A stretch of 64,000 bases of DNA from Bifidobacterium amazonense (GTDB lineage: Bacteria; Actinomycetota; Actinomycetes; Actinomycetales; Bifidobacteriaceae). Location of the stretch: positions 1 through 64,000 of the forward strand of contig NZ_JAFEJT020000002.1 in assembly GCF_018555435.2 (NCBI RefSeq), read 5' to 3'. Both the position numbers and the translations under genes were made by a program. Below, piece by piece: positions 17,071 to 26,071 of the stretch (position 1 is its first letter; every line of letters starts with the position of its first letter). The notes beneath the pieces are model-generated. The model had not been told where the DNA came from. It did not search any database and saw nothing but the letters and a program-made list of their open reading frames with translations.

Positions 17071-17130
17071 TTGCGCCGCGGCCATCCGTTCATCCCCTCC
17101 TTGCGCCGCGGCCATCCGTTCATCCCCTCC
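17071..17130. repeat. Two perfect 30-bp tandem repeats
   Basis: The 30-bp unit from TTGCGCCGCGG to CATCCCCTCC occurs at 17071-17100 and again, without mismatch, at 17101-17130. A partial third copy (CTCTCCTCC preceded by a GC-rich stretch) lies just before. It sits in the 506-bp gap between the importer and the YesL-like gene; I see no coding frame there. Confidence 0.85.
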
Positions 17131-17218
17131 CGGCCGCGCGGCGTGCCGCGACGCACCCGCCTTGCGTGCCTTCAGGCGGTGCCGCGCCGCCAGCCAGCCG
17201 TTCCACGGCCGGGAACCC

Positions 17219-17250
17219 AGCCCCGCGTCCCAACCGACGCGGGGCTTTTT
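17219..17250 (+). terminator. Rho-independent terminator upstream of yesL-like gene
   Basis: AGCCCCGCGTC / GACGCGGGGCT stem followed by TTTTT. It ends whatever transcript crosses the 17 kb gap before the YesL-like gene. Confidence 0.8.
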
Positions 17251-17421
17251 CGTCGCCTGTGCAGGCCGTGCGTCGCATATAACGCCGTCCGGGGCATCGG
17301 ACGTTCCGCATCCAGCCCGCGCCCAGCTTCGCGTCTAACGTTGTAATAGGATGTGATCAGACAATCGTGGTCGTAACGAGCGCGTCCCTCGCGCAGCCCC
17401 TCCCTGAAAGGAATCGTCGGA

Positions 17422-18165
17422 ATGAACCGTTTCGCGGTCGGATATGAATACATTTGCCGCATCATCATGATGGTGGTCGTGGCGCATATCGCGTTCATCG
17501 TGCACACGGTGATGGGACTCGTCGTGGTCGGCTTCTTCCCGTCGATCGCCGCGCTGCACACCACGTACCGCACCTGGCTGCTCGACGTGGCCGACCGTTC
17601 GTGGACGATCAAGCAGACGTGGACCGTCTTCCACCGCGCGTGGAAGGCCGAACTCAAAAGCGCGAACCTGTTCGGCTATCCGCAGTTCGCGCTGTGGGCG
17701 CTGCTGATCTGGGAGTACTACCTGACCAACTGGAACGATTTCGGACCGATCGGCTACGGCCTGTCCGGCGCGCTGCTCGTGCTCAACATCTTCTACGGCC
17801 TGTTCGTGATGGTCTCGTGGGTGCTGCGCTCCAACTTCGACGAGAAGCCGATCTGGATCGTCAAGGCGTCGCTGCAGATGGTCGTCGCTCGCCCGCTCAA
17901 CAGCCTGATGACCGTCGTCCTGTTCCTGGTGATGGTCTGGGCGTACTACACGTGGCCGGGCCTGGCCGCCGCGTTCGGCGTGTCCGTGCCCGCGTTCATC
18001 GCGATGATGGTCGCGTATTCGTACGCCCGCCTGCCCGGCATGGACGTGCATGTGATCGAGCCGCTCGAGGATCGTCAGCGTCGCCGCGCCGAACGCAAGG
18101 CCGAGGACCAGCGTCGCGCCGAGGCGCGCAAGGCCGCCCGCGATCAGGCCCGCAACAAGCGCTGA
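17422..18165 (+). CDS. YesL family (DUF624) membrane protein
   Basis: 247 aa with about five membrane helices, beginning MNRFAVGYEYICRIIMMVVV. The region GFFPSIAALHTTYRTW is the conserved DUF624 part. GAAAGGA lies about 10 bases before the ATG. YesL proteins are found next to LplABC-type sugar importers in many Gram-positives; their role is unknown, possibly an accessory to transport. The C-terminal 45 residues are very rich in Arg, Lys and Glu and probably form a cytoplasmic helix. A terminator upstream separates it from the importer operon, so it likely has its own promoter. Confidence 0.85.
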   Translation: MNRFAVGYEYICRIIMMVVVAHIAFIVHTVMGLVVVGFFPSIAALHTTYRTWLLDVADRSWTIKQTWTVFHRAWKAELKSANLFGYPQFALWALLIWEYYLTNWNDFGPIGYGLSGALLVLNIFYGLFVMVSWVLRSNFDEKPIWIVKASLQMVVARPLNSLMTVVLFLVMVWAYYTWPGLAAAFGVSVPAFIAMMVAYSYARLPGMDVHVIEPLEDRQRRRAERKAEDQRRAEARKAARDQARNKR

Positions 18166-18254
18166 TCGTGGATTGCGGGCATGCGTCGGTCATGTCCCGG
18201 CCGCGTCCGGCCCCGTCCCGGGCACGTCCCGCTTGCGCGGCAGAATAAGGGATT

Positions 18255-19805
18255 ATGACTGAAGCTGACAACACTTCCGCAATCACCGAAAACCCGAAGG
18301 ACATCAAGCCCGAACTGCCGAAGGACGTGCGCGTGCGCTTCTGCCCGTCGCCGACCGGCACCCCGCACGTCGGCATGGTGCGCACCGCCCTGTTCAACTG
18401 GGCCGAGGCCCGCGCCACCGGCGGCAAGCTGATCTTCCGCATCGAGGACACCGACGCGGCCCGCGACTCCGAGGAAAGCTACAACCAGATCCTCGACGCG
18501 CTGCGCTGGCTCGGCATCGACTGGGACGAGGGCATCGACGTCGGCGGCCCGCACGGCCCGTACCGCCAGTCCGAGCGCACCGACATCTACAAGGACGTCG
18601 CCGCCAAGCTGCTCGCCGCCGGCTACGCGTACGAGTCCTACTCCACGCCGGAGGAGATCAAGGAACGCAACCTCGCCGCCGGCCGCCCGGCCGAATTCGG
18701 CTACGACGGCTACGACCGCGACCTCACCGAGGAGCAGAAGGCCGCGTTCCGTGCCGAAGGCCGCAAGCCCGCGCTGCGCATCCGCATGCCCGACGAGGAC
18801 ATCGCGTTCGACGATCTGATCCGCGGCCGCATCGAGTTCAAGGCCGGCTCCGTGCCGGACTACGTGATCGTGCGCCCGAACGGCGACGCGCTGTACACGC
18901 TCACCAACCCGGTCGACGACGCGATGATGGAGATCAACGTCGTGCTGCGCGGCGAGGATCTGCTCAGCTCCACCCCGCGCCAGATCGTGCTCTACCGCTA
19001 CCTCGAGGAGCTCGGCATCGCCAAGACCACCCCGCTGTTCGGCCACATGCCGTACGTGATGGGCCAGGGCAACAAGAAGCTTTCCAAGCGCGACCCGGAA
19101 TCCAACCTGTTCAACCACCGCGACGCCGGCTTCATCCGCGAGGGCCTGCTCAACTACCTCGCCCTGCTCGGCTGGTCGATCGCGCCGGACCGCGACGTGT
19201 TCTCGATGGACGAGATGATCTCCAAGTTCGACGTGCGCGACGTGAAGGCCAACCCGGCCCGCTTCGATCTCGACAAGGCGATCTCGATCAACGCCGAGCA
19301 CATCCGCATGCTTGACGCCGATGATTTCCTGCGTCGTTCCGTGCCGTATCTGCACCGCGACGGCGTCGTGTCGGCTTCGTCGTGGGACGAGCTGACCGCG
19401 CGCGAGCAGGAGATCCTGACCGCCGCCGCGCCGCTCGTGCAGCCGCGCGTGCGTCTGCTCGGCGAGGTCGCTGGCATGGTCGGCTCGCTGCTGTCGACCG
19501 AGGAGTACCTCGAGCCGGAGGACGACGCGAAGAAGACGCTCAAGGATTCCGCTGGTGCGGTGCTCGATCTGGCCATCGCGGCGCTTGAGGGCGTCTCCGA
19601 GGGCGATTGGAAGACCGACAACCTGCACGAGACGCTGAACAAGGCGCTTGTGGAGGACGGCGGTTACAAGCCGCGCCTCGCGTTTGGCCCGGTGCGCGTG
19701 GCCATGTCCGGCCGCCGCGTCTCGCCGCCGCTGTTCGAGTCGATGGAGATCGTCGGCAAGGCCATCTCGGTCGCCCGCCTGCGCGGTCTGCGTGAGCACC
19801 TGTGA
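18255..19805 (+). CDS. gltX: Glutamate--tRNA ligase
   Basis: 516 aa class I synthetase. The HIGH-type motif is in [11 protein letters not shown] and the KMSKS-type motif is KKLSKRD. The enzyme attaches glutamate to tRNA-Glu. Most actinobacteria lack a glutaminyl-tRNA synthetase, so this enzyme probably also charges tRNA-Gln for later amidation by GatCAB (family knowledge, not visible here). Two tRNA-Glu genes and one tRNA-Gln gene follow within 1 kb, so the enzyme and its likely substrates are clustered. A terminator follows the stop. Confidence 0.97.
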   Translation: MTEADNTSAITENPKDIKPELPKDVRVRFCPSPTGTPHVGMVRTALFNWAEARATGGKLIFRIEDTDAARDSEESYNQILDALRWLGIDWDEGIDVGGPHGPYRQSERTDIYKDVAAKLLAAGYAYESYSTPEEIKERNLAAGRPAEFGYDGYDRDLTEEQKAAFRAEGRKPALRIRMPDEDIAFDDLIRGRIEFKAGSVPDYVIVRPNGDALYTLTNPVDDAMMEINVVLRGEDLLSSTPRQIVLYRYLEELGIAKTTPLFGHMPYVMGQGNKKLSKRDPESNLFNHRDAGFIREGLLNYLALLGWSIAPDRDVFSMDEMISKFDVRDVKANPARFDLDKAISINAEHIRMLDADDFLRRSVPYLHRDGVVSASSWDELTAREQEILTAAAPLVQPRVRLLGEVAGMVGSLLSTEEYLEPEDDAKKTLKDSAGAVLDLAIAALEGVSEGDWKTDNLHETLNKALVEDGGYKPRLAFGPVRVAMSGRRVSPPLFESMEIVGKAISVARLRGLREHL

Positions 19806-19855
19806 CCGACGGTGCATAACCACTGATCTCTCCTGCGCACTGCGCGGGGATTACG

Positions 19856-19889
19856 GGCGTCCGATCCTTACCGGGTCGGACGCCTTTTT
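19856..19889 (+). terminator. Terminator after gltX
   Basis: GGCGTCCGA / TCGGACGCC stem followed by TTTTT, about 50 bp past the gltX stop. Confidence 0.85.
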
Positions 19890-19946
19890 CATTGCCTGCA
19901 GCATCTCCGTCGCCATGTGCGTCTTCCGATGGCGCCTCGTGATGCT

Positions 19947-20030
19947 GGCGGAGCCTCGGCCCCCTCACTGAGGGGGCTGTCACGCGAAGCGTGACTGGGG
20001 GAGCTCCGCGGCCGCAGGCCGCCAACAAAC
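19947..20030. repeat. REP-like palindromic element, copy A
   Basis: Contains GGCCCCCTCACTGAGGGGGC and GTCACGCGAAGCGTGAC, two hairpins flanked by GGCGGAGCC at the left and GGAGCTCCGC at the right. Related sequence occurs at 37545-37690 and 42616-42644. Confidence 0.7.
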
Positions 20031-20130
20031 AGCATCGCGCGGAGCGTGATTTCAATAGCAAACCGGCATCCACGTCAAAACATGAAAAATAGATTTGTCA
20101 ACCGAGGAATCACCATGTGACACGCCGTGG

Positions 20131-20159
20131 TTGACGTTGACGAGTCGTTCCCGTATATT
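20131..20159 (+). promoter_or_regulatory. Promoter of the first tRNA-Glu gene
   Basis: TTGACG (20131-20136), 17 bp, TATATT (20154-20159), 42 bp before the mature tRNA. Confidence 0.75.
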
Positions 20160-20200
20160 TATCACTCGTTGCGCGGTTCGCCGCACAGCGGATAACTCAA

Positions 20201-20273
20201 GCCCCCATCGTCTAGCGGTCTAGGACTACGCCCTCTCACGGCGCCAACACCGGTTCAAATCCGGTTGGGGGTA
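20201..20273 (+). tRNA. tRNA-Glu (CTC)
   Basis: 73 nt. Acceptor GCCCCCA pairs with TGGGGGT, T-loop GGTTCAAATCC, anticodon loop CTCTCAC with anticodon CTC, which reads GAG. CCA is not encoded. The promoter and leader (from 20152) are identical to those of the second copy. Confidence 0.96.
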
Positions 20274-20284
20274 CTTCTTCTAGG

Positions 20285-20313
20285 GACCTCGGGCAACGCG
20301 CCCGAGGTCTTTT
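20285..20313 (+). terminator. Terminator after first tRNA-Glu
   Basis: GACCTCGGGC / GCCCGAGGTC stem followed by TTTT. Confidence 0.85.
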
Positions 20314-20418
20314 CGTATTCCGACCTATAAGGAGCCGGTGAGCTGAGACACCACCGGCCGGGCGGCCGGTTCGATCATCTGTGATCCATGCGTGTGCGGT
20401 CATACGCTCAAAGTCCCA

Positions 20419-20467
20419 GTGGCGGTTTTCTCTCACTGAGACATCGTCAGTGAGAGAAAACCGCCAC
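20419..20467. repeat. Perfect 21-bp inverted repeat between the two tRNA-Glu genes
   Basis: Arms 20419-20439 (GTGGCGG...CACTGA) and 20447-20467 (TCAGTG...CCGCCAC) are exact complements around a 7-base centre. There is no T-run after it and no gene within it. In RNA it would form a very stable hairpin on either strand. Confidence 0.9.
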
Positions 20468-20501
20468 GAAACCGTTGGAAAATAGCGCGACACGCCGTAA
20501 G

Positions 20502-20530
20502 TTGCGTAAAGACGGACCCTCGCGTATATT
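20502..20530 (+). promoter_or_regulatory. Promoter of the second tRNA-Glu gene
   Basis: TTGCGT (20502-20507), 17 bp, TATATT (20525-20530). The -10 and everything downstream equals the first copy; the -35 differs. Confidence 0.7.
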
Positions 20531-20571
20531 TATCACTCGTTGCGCGGTTCGCCGCACAGCGGATAACTCAA

Positions 20572-20644
20572 GCCCCCATCGTCTAGCGGTCTAGGACTAC
20601 GCCCTCTCACGGCGCCAACACCGGTTCAAATCCGGTTGGGGGTA
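20572..20644 (+). tRNA. tRNA-Glu (CTC), second copy
   Basis: Identical to the tRNA at 20201, including 49 bp upstream (repeat 20152-20273 equals 20523-20644, 122 bp). This indicates a recent duplication of promoter -10, leader and gene as one block. Confidence 0.96.
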
Positions 20645-20682
20645 CGACGACTGGCTCTTCGGAGTCGGTACGCCAGCCAAAT

Positions 20683-20757
20683 TGGGATGTGGTGTAATTG
20701 GCAACACAGCTGATTCTGGTTCAGCCATTCTTGGTTCGAGTCCAGGCATCCCAGCCA
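20683..20757 (+). tRNA. tRNA-Gln (CTG)
   Basis: Acceptor TGGGATG pairs with CATCCCA. Anticodon loop TTCTGGT gives anticodon CTG, which reads CAG. T-loop GGTTCGAGTCC. The discriminator G is followed by an encoded CCA (20755-20757). It lies 38 bp behind the second tRNA-Glu with no terminator between, so the two are probably cotranscribed. Confidence 0.95.
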
Positions 20758-20760
20758 ATA

Positions 20761-20789
20761 AAACCCTCGCCTCGTGCGAGGGTTTTTTT
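20761..20789 (+). terminator. Terminator of the tRNA operon
   Basis: ACCCTCGC / GCGAGGGT stem followed by seven Ts. Confidence 0.9.
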
Positions 20790-20870
20790 GTTTTTCGCAG
20801 CCGCATGTATCCGCATGCAGCCGCATGTGAAGGCACGACACGCTAAGTGACGTGGGCTACGCTTGAGGTC

Positions 20871-22151
20871 ATGACGGAACTGAATCAGAACGACGAGCGG
20901 CCGCGCGGCGAAGGGCGGCCCGTATCGGTCTCGGCGCGACTGGGACGCCTGCAATTCCATAATTCCGGCAAATTCCGCGTCCTGCAGCTCGCGGACATCC
21001 AGGACGGTCCGAAAGTCAGCAAGGACACCATCGCACTCATCGAGGCCGCCGTGGACGCGGCCCGTCCCGACCTCGTCGTCTTCACCGGCAATCAGATCGC
21101 CGGCTACGATCCGGCCTTCGCCGACACGTTCCGCAAACGTCACTGGACCCCGGTCAAACCGGGCAATCTTGACCGCACGCGCGAACTGGTGCGCGGCATG
21201 ATCTCCACGTTCGTCGACCCGCTCGTCAGGCGCGGCGTGCCGTTCGCCGTCACGTACGGCAACCACGACTTCCAGTGCGGACTCGACGTCGACGAACTCG
21301 ATGCGATCTACCGCGAGTTCCCCGGCTGTCTGAACCCGCCGCCGGAAACGGACGAAACGAGCGAAACGGACGACTCGTCCGAACGAAATCCGCGCACGGT
21401 ACCGCAGTCCGGACTCGCCGACCAGCTCGTCTATCCCGGCGAAACCGGCACGTTCGCGCTGCCGGTCATGGACGCGGAACGCACGCGCACGGTGCTCGGC
21501 CTTGTCGTCGCGAACTCCGGCGACTATTCGGCCGAAGGCGGCTACGGCAAGCCGTCGTCGCGCACGCTCGGCTTCCTGCGACGACTGCCGTCGCATATCG
21601 GCGCGAAATCGCTGGTGTTCCAGCACATGCCGCTGCCGCAGTACTACGATCTGCTCAAGCCGGTCGAAGCGAACGCGGCCGGCGCGATCCAGGGCTACCG
21701 TGCGTGGGAATCGCACTATTACGTGCTTGACGAAACGAAAACGCAGCCCGGCAGCTACCTAGGGGAGGGGATCAGCTGCCCGGACTACGACAGCGGCGAG
21801 TTCGTGATGCTCGTCGATTCGGGCGGCTACTTCGGCGTGGCCGCCGGGCACGATCACCGCAACGGGTTCGTCGGCACGGTGGACGGGCTGATGTTGGTCG
21901 CCACGCCGACCTGCGGGTTCGGCTCGTACGGTCCGGCGGCGGGGAAGCGCGCGGCCCGGCTGTTCGAATTCGACATCCGGCATCCGCACCGGCCGCGTAC
22001 GCAGCTGCTCGAATACGGCGATCTGGTGGGCAAGCCGAGTTCCGGCAAGGCGTATTCGTACGACATCGCCTCGGTCAAGTCGGACCGCGAGGGCATGGAT
22101 CTGCTGAAGAAGAAGACCCTGTGGGACGCGCTGCGCGGCCTGTTCTCGTAG
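20871..22151 (+). CDS. Metallophosphoesterase
   Basis: 426 aa calcineurin-like phosphoesterase. Metal-binding blocks are visible in order: LQLADIQDG (usual form D-x-H, here D-I-Q), PDLVVFTGNQ (usually GDN/GDQ, here GNQ), YGNHDFQ, FQHMPLPQYY and VAAGHDHRNGF. The changed first two motifs are known from the fungal/bacterial Dcr2-like branch. No signal peptide. The start at 20871 (MTELNQND) has GAGG only 2 bases before it; a GTG at 20847 is the alternative. Its stop codon abuts, with no gap, the stop codon of the convergent gene. Confidence 0.82.
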   Translation: MTELNQNDERPRGEGRPVSVSARLGRLQFHNSGKFRVLQLADIQDGPKVSKDTIALIEAAVDAARPDLVVFTGNQIAGYDPAFADTFRKRHWTPVKPGNLDRTRELVRGMISTFVDPLVRRGVPFAVTYGNHDFQCGLDVDELDAIYREFPGCLNPPPETDETSETDDSSERNPRTVPQSGLADQLVYPGETGTFALPVMDAERTRTVLGLVVANSGDYSAEGGYGKPSSRTLGFLRRLPSHIGAKSLVFQHMPLPQYYDLLKPVEANAAGAIQGYRAWESHYYVLDETKTQPGSYLGEGISCPDYDSGEFVMLVDSGGYFGVAAGHDHRNGFVGTVDGLMLVATPTCGFGSYGPAAGKRAARLFEFDIRHPHRPRTQLLEYGDLVGKPSSGKAYSYDIASVKSDREGMDLLKKKTLWDALRGLFS

Positions 22152-22505
22152 TCACCCGTCCAGCAGCACGGTGAGCGCGGCGTTGACGCCCGGACCGCCG
22201 GTCTGCGCGACGTATTCGAGCAGCGCGGCGTCGGCGTTCGGGTTGGCGACGAGCCAGCGCCGTAGTTCGGGAGCCTCGCGCGCGATATGCCACAGGATGT
22301 CCGGATCGGTCGCCGGATCGCAGGCGAGCAGCGGCGTGAGCGCGATCGGCGGGGCGGGCGGTTCGACGATGAGCGATTGCCTCGACTGGCCGGCCGCATG
22401 CCGTCCCGCACTTCTCGCGTTTGCCGTGGCGGCCCGTTGCGGCAGTCGCTGCGCGACTTCGGACGCGGCCGCGGGCCGATGCCTATGACGTGGACGACCG
22501 GTCAT
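22152..22505 (-). CDS. Leucine-rich variant repeat domain protein, small
   Basis: 117 aa. The C-terminal half (ATDPDILWHIAREAPELRRW followed by NPNADAALLEYVAQTGG) matches the helical variant leucine-rich repeat found in many bifidobacterial proteins of unknown role. The N-terminal 50 residues are basic (Arg/His/Ala). The start ATG overlaps the stop of the upstream gene as ATGA (22505-22502), so translation is coupled. A GTG four codons earlier is the alternative start. Function unknown; the coupling suggests that it works with the AbiEi-like protein. Confidence 0.75.
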   Translation of the reverse strand: MTGRPRHRHRPAAASEVAQRLPQRAATANARSAGRHAAGQSRQSLIVEPPAPPIALTPLLACDPATDPDILWHIAREAPELRRWLVANPNADAALLEYVAQTGGPGVNAALTVLLDG

Positions 22506-23203
22506 GTGCGGTTCCACGAGGCGAACAGCGCGCGGCCGAACGTGGCGTGCGGCCAGAACGGATTGTGCTCGAGGATGTGCAGGCAGTCCTGCGCGCTGAC
22601 GCGATATTCCAGCATCAGATCGATGACCAGCTGATCCACCGTCTCGCCGCCGCCTTGGTATTCCTGGTATTCCGGCAGCAGCACGAGATCGCAGACCGTG
22701 CGCGTCGGCGTGGTGACGCGCGCGTCACCGACGCGCATGACATGCTCCTGCGGGCTTCTCCGGTTGAACACGCGGATGCGGCGATTGTGCACGGTCGCCC
22801 GGTAATGCGATTTCGAAATGACGTCCACGGTGTCCGGAAAGCGTCCGCCGACCCACACCCATGCGGCGGTGAGCGCGCAGATCGTCGTATTGCGTGGCGC
22901 GATGCGGGCCGCGATCGACGCGCGGCCGAACAGCGTGCCGGCATGGTCCATCTGGTAGCCGTTCGTGTCGTCCAGCCGCGTCATCATGCCGTAGTCGGAC
23001 AGCGCCGTCAGGCTGAGCGGCCCGGGCAGCTCCTTGCTGCCGAGCAGCGGTTTGACGGTCGGCGGCTTGTCCTGCGGCAGCATCGACAGCGGCAGCGCCG
23101 CGGACAGGTTGTCTGCGGCGCGCTTGGCGCGTTCGTCGCGCCCGTTGCGTTCGTTGAGTTCGTTGCGTTCGTTGAGTTCGTTGCGTTCGTGGAATGCGTT
23201 CAT
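22502..23203 (-). CDS. AbiEi-like antitoxin-type protein with NERNEL repeats
   Basis: 233 aa. I start at MNAFHERNELNERN; the open frame continues far upstream through metG but that part is antisense shadow. The region ALTAAWVWVGGRFPDTVDVI, HYRATVHNRRIRVF and TTPTRTVCDLVLL resembles the C-terminal part of AbiEi-type (type IV antitoxin) and related transcriptional regulator proteins of actinobacteria, though the winged-helix part is not evident. The N-terminus carries an in-frame repeat of about 18 bp that encodes ERNELN twice. It is divergent from metG and coupled to the downstream repeat protein. No AbiEii-type nucleotidyltransferase toxin is adjacent. Confidence 0.6.
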   Translation of the reverse strand: MNAFHERNELNERNELNERNGRDERAKRAADNLSAALPLSMLPQDKPPTVKPLLGSKELPGPLSLTALSDYGMMTRLDDTNGYQMDHAGTLFGRASIAARIAPRNTTICALTAAWVWVGGRFPDTVDVISKSHYRATVHNRRIRVFNRRSPQEHVMRVGDARVTTPTRTVCDLVLLPEYQEYQGGGETVDQLVIDLMLEYRVSAQDCLHILEHNPFWPHATFGRALFASWNRT

Positions 23204-23650
23204 GATGCCGACGCTATCGGCACGATCACGGTCGTACCGGCGCGACGGCCGAAAATGTGGATATGTGGATAAATTTCGGCGATGGGCCGCGCGCTGTGGA
23301 CGATTCGGTGGAAAAGTCGCGCGTTCGTTGCGATTCCGCGGTTTGCCGGGGCTGTGCGACGGTATTGGATCGTGTATGCCGCGACTGTCGCGACGTGACG
23401 GAGCCGGTCGGTCCGGGCGTGTCGAGGCGGTCGCGACGCAGTTCGTCGCGACGGTAGCCGCGACGGTCGCCGCGATAGTCGACGATGCGCGGACGATACG
23501 ACGTGCGACGATCTGCCGCCCGTCGTCGATCGTCCGCCGACATGCGTCGTGTATGCCGCGACGACGTCCGCGTCCGCGCGACAGGACGGCCGACGACGTG
23601 CCCGGCGGAACGGCCGGCCCTGTCCCCGCTGAGCCTGATAATCGGGGACT
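23204..23650. other. Intergenic region upstream of metG
   Basis: 447 bp between divergent genes. It holds one exact DnaA-box-like TGTGGATAA (23264-23272) and a stretch (about 23395-23580) rich in CGACG and GTCGCGACG words without a clear period. I see no RNA gene, T-box or convincing small gene. Confidence 0.6.
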
Positions 23651-25513
23651 ATGAGTCATATTCTGGTGAATGTTGCATGGCCGTACGCGAACGGCCCCCG
23701 TCATATCGGCCACGTCGCCGGCTTCGGTGTGCCGTCCGACGTCTACGCGCGCTACGAGCGCATGAAGGGCAACGACGTCCTGATGGTGTCCGGCACCGAC
23801 GAGCACGGCACCCCGATCCTCGTCGAAGCCGAAAAGGAAGGCCTGACCGCGCAGGAGCTGGCCAACCGCTACAACCGCGTCATCGCCAAGGACCTGTGCG
23901 ACCTCGGCCTGAGCTACGACCTGTTCACCCGCACCACCACCGGCAACCATGAGCACGTGGTGCAGGAGCTGTTCAAGCAGTGCCTCAAGAACGGCTACAT
24001 CTACAAGGGCACGCAGAAGGTCGCGATCTCGCCGTCCACCGGCCGCACCCTGCCCGACCGCTACATCGAGGGCGAGTGCCCGATCTGCCACGCCGACGGC
24101 GCGCGCGGCGACCAGTGCGACGCCTGCGGCAATGAGCTCGATCCGGACGAGCTCATCAACCCCGTCTCCAAGATCAACGGCGAAACCCCGCGCTTCGAGG
24201 AGACCGAACACTACTTCCTCGACCTGCCGGCGCTCGCCGACGCGAACCTCGCGTGGCTCAAGACCCGCACCGGCTGGAGGACGAACGTCATCAACTTCTC
24301 GATCGGCCTGTTCAAGGAGGTCAAGCCGCGCGCGATCACGCGCGACATCGACTGGGGCATCCCGGTTCCGGTCGCCGGCTGGATCGACAACCCGAACAAG
24401 AAGCTGTACGTGTGGTTCGACGCGGTGATCGGCTACCTGTCGGCGTCGATCGAATGGGCTCGCCGCAAGGGCGACCCGGAGGCGTGGCGCGCGTGGTGGA
24501 ACGACCCGGCGTCCCCGGCCTACTACTTCATGGGTAAGGACAACATCACGTTCCATTCCCAGATTTGGCCGTCCGAAATGCTCGCGTACAACGGCCAGGG
24601 CTCCAAGGGCGGCGAGACCGGCGAGTACGGCCCGCTCAACATGCCCGAACAGGTCGTGGCCTCCGAGTTTATGACGATGGAGGGCAAGAAGTTCTCCTCC
24701 TCGCGCGGCATCGTCATCTACGTCAAGGACATCCTCGCCCGCTACCCCGTGGATGCGGTGCGCTACTACATTTCCGTGGCCGGTCCGGAATCCTCCGACT
24801 CCGACTTCACGTGGGCCGAGTTCGTGCGCCACAACAACGAGGAGCTCGCTTCCTCGTGGGGCAATCTGGTCAACCGTGTCGCGAACCTTATCAACAAGAA
24901 CTTCGGCGAGATCCCGGCGATCGACGAGGCGTCCCTGACCGACGAGGACCGTGCGCTGCTCGACGAGACGAACGCCGCGTTCGCTACCGTCGGCGGCCTG
25001 ATCGAGCATCATCGCCAGAAGGGCGCGCTGAACGAGGCCATGAAGGTCGTCGGCGACATCAACAAGTACATCTCCGCCACCGAACCGTGGAAGATCAAGG
25101 ACAATCCGGCGCGCCTCGGCACCGTGCTGCACGTGGCCGCGCAGGCCGTGTCCGACGCGAACCACCTGCTTGCGCCGTTCCTGCCGCACTCTGCGCAGAA
25201 GGTGTGGGAGGCGCTCGGCGGCACTGGCACGTTCTCGCCGCTGCCGCGCATCGAGGAGGTCGAGGATCTCGACAAGCCGGGCTTCGAATACCCGATCATC
25301 ACCGGCGATTACAAGCTGGGCGAAACCGTGCACCCGTGGCAGCGCGAGGAGATCGTGGTCGGCGCCCCGGTGGCCAAGCCTTCGCCGATCTTCGCGAAGA
25401 TCCCGCAGGAGGCCGTGGCCGAAGAGCTTGCCCGCTTCGACGCCGAGCTGGCCGCCCGCAAGGAGGCTGAGGCCAAGCGCCTCGCCGCCGCCAAGGCCGA
25501 GCTCAACAAGTAG
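23651..25513 (+). CDS. metG: Methionine--tRNA ligase
   Basis: 620 aa class I synthetase. It begins [20 protein letters not shown], with the HIGH motif in HIGH-like RHIGH form. The zinc knuckle is [18 protein letters not shown], and the KMSKS-type motif is KKFSSSRG. It charges tRNA-Met in the cytoplasm. The C-terminus ends in a Lys/Glu-rich helix and lacks the extra tRNA-binding domain of long MetRS forms. A 15-bp hairpin follows. Confidence 0.97.
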   Translation: MSHILVNVAWPYANGPRHIGHVAGFGVPSDVYARYERMKGNDVLMVSGTDEHGTPILVEAEKEGLTAQELANRYNRVIAKDLCDLGLSYDLFTRTTTGNHEHVVQELFKQCLKNGYIYKGTQKVAISPSTGRTLPDRYIEGECPICHADGARGDQCDACGNELDPDELINPVSKINGETPRFEETEHYFLDLPALADANLAWLKTRTGWRTNVINFSIGLFKEVKPRAITRDIDWGIPVPVAGWIDNPNKKLYVWFDAVIGYLSASIEWARRKGDPEAWRAWWNDPASPAYYFMGKDNITFHSQIWPSEMLAYNGQGSKGGETGEYGPLNMPEQVVASEFMTMEGKKFSSSRGIVIYVKDILARYPVDAVRYYISVAGPESSDSDFTWAEFVRHNNEELASSWGNLVNRVANLINKNFGEIPAIDEASLTDEDRALLDETNAAFATVGGLIEHHRQKGALNEAMKVVGDINKYISATEPWKIKDNPARLGTVLHVAAQAVSDANHLLAPFLPHSAQKVWEALGGTGTFSPLPRIEEVEDLDKPGFEYPIITGDYKLGETVHPWQREEIVVGAPVAKPSPIFAKIPQEAVAEELARFDAELAARKEAEAKRLAAAKAELNK

Positions 25514-25541
25514 GCAGTCCGACAGGCGCCATACCGGCGTT

Positions 25542-25576
25542 GCGAGGGGCATCCGCGAGTTGCGGATGCCCCTCGC
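25542..25576 (+). terminator. Hairpin after metG
   Basis: Perfect 15-bp stem GCGAGGGGCATCCGC / GCGGATGCCCCTCGC with a 5-base loop; no T-run. Confidence 0.65.
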
Positions 25577-25670
25577 CGCATTGCACACGGTTGGTGCACA
25601 CGATCGCACAAATGTACCGTGCCCGCCCACACCACGTCCGACGGACACAGTGAATCAGTTTCATTCAATA

Positions 25671-25825
25671 TCGGGTGTGGGCATAAGCGGATCATTATCC
25701 GCACCGAAAACCGGTTCGGAGACCGAACCCGTGTCGGGTGTGGGTGGAAGCGGATCATTTGGTCTGATAATCGTGGGCATATCCGGTTCATATACGGAAG
25801 CGTGGGCATAGACGGGTCATTGAGC
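25671..25825. repeat. Degenerate repeats with GTGGGCATA and GGATCATT
   Basis: Four copies start near 25671, 25734, 25771 and 25800. The first two share TCGGGTGTGGG and AAGCGGATCATT and lie 63 bp apart. The later two keep GTGGGCATA and GGTTCAT or GGGTCAT. Spacing is irregular, so it is not a CRISPR array. Confidence 0.6.
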
Positions 25826-26071
25826 ACGGTCATAAGCCGCATGCATGTACCGTTCATGCACACACTAAGCCACGCATCATCAGCCAACAGCCCTTACATG
25901 CCAAAATGCGAAGAGCCCACAAACCCGTCACAGAGTTCTCAGGATTTTGTGAGGAACGCGCATCGTTCCTCACAGAAACCGGCGGTTATATAGTTCATGT
26001 CAACGGTTACGGCCGGTGGCGAGGTTCGGGTAGGACCCCATAACTGAAACCCTTCTTCTCTCTTCTCTCTC

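Noticed and set aside
23204..23650. T-box leader for metG
   Set aside because: No T-box core, specifier loop or antiterminator/terminator pair can be found in this gap.
23204..25648. N-terminal extension of the AbiEi-like gene across metG
   Set aside because: The frame stays open by composition only. metG on the plus strand has all synthetase motifs, and similarity to the AbiEi-like protein starts after the Met at 23203.
25671..25825. Possible CRISPR array
   Set aside because: Repeat spacing is 63, 37 and 29 bp, the copies are degenerate and no cas gene is in the window.
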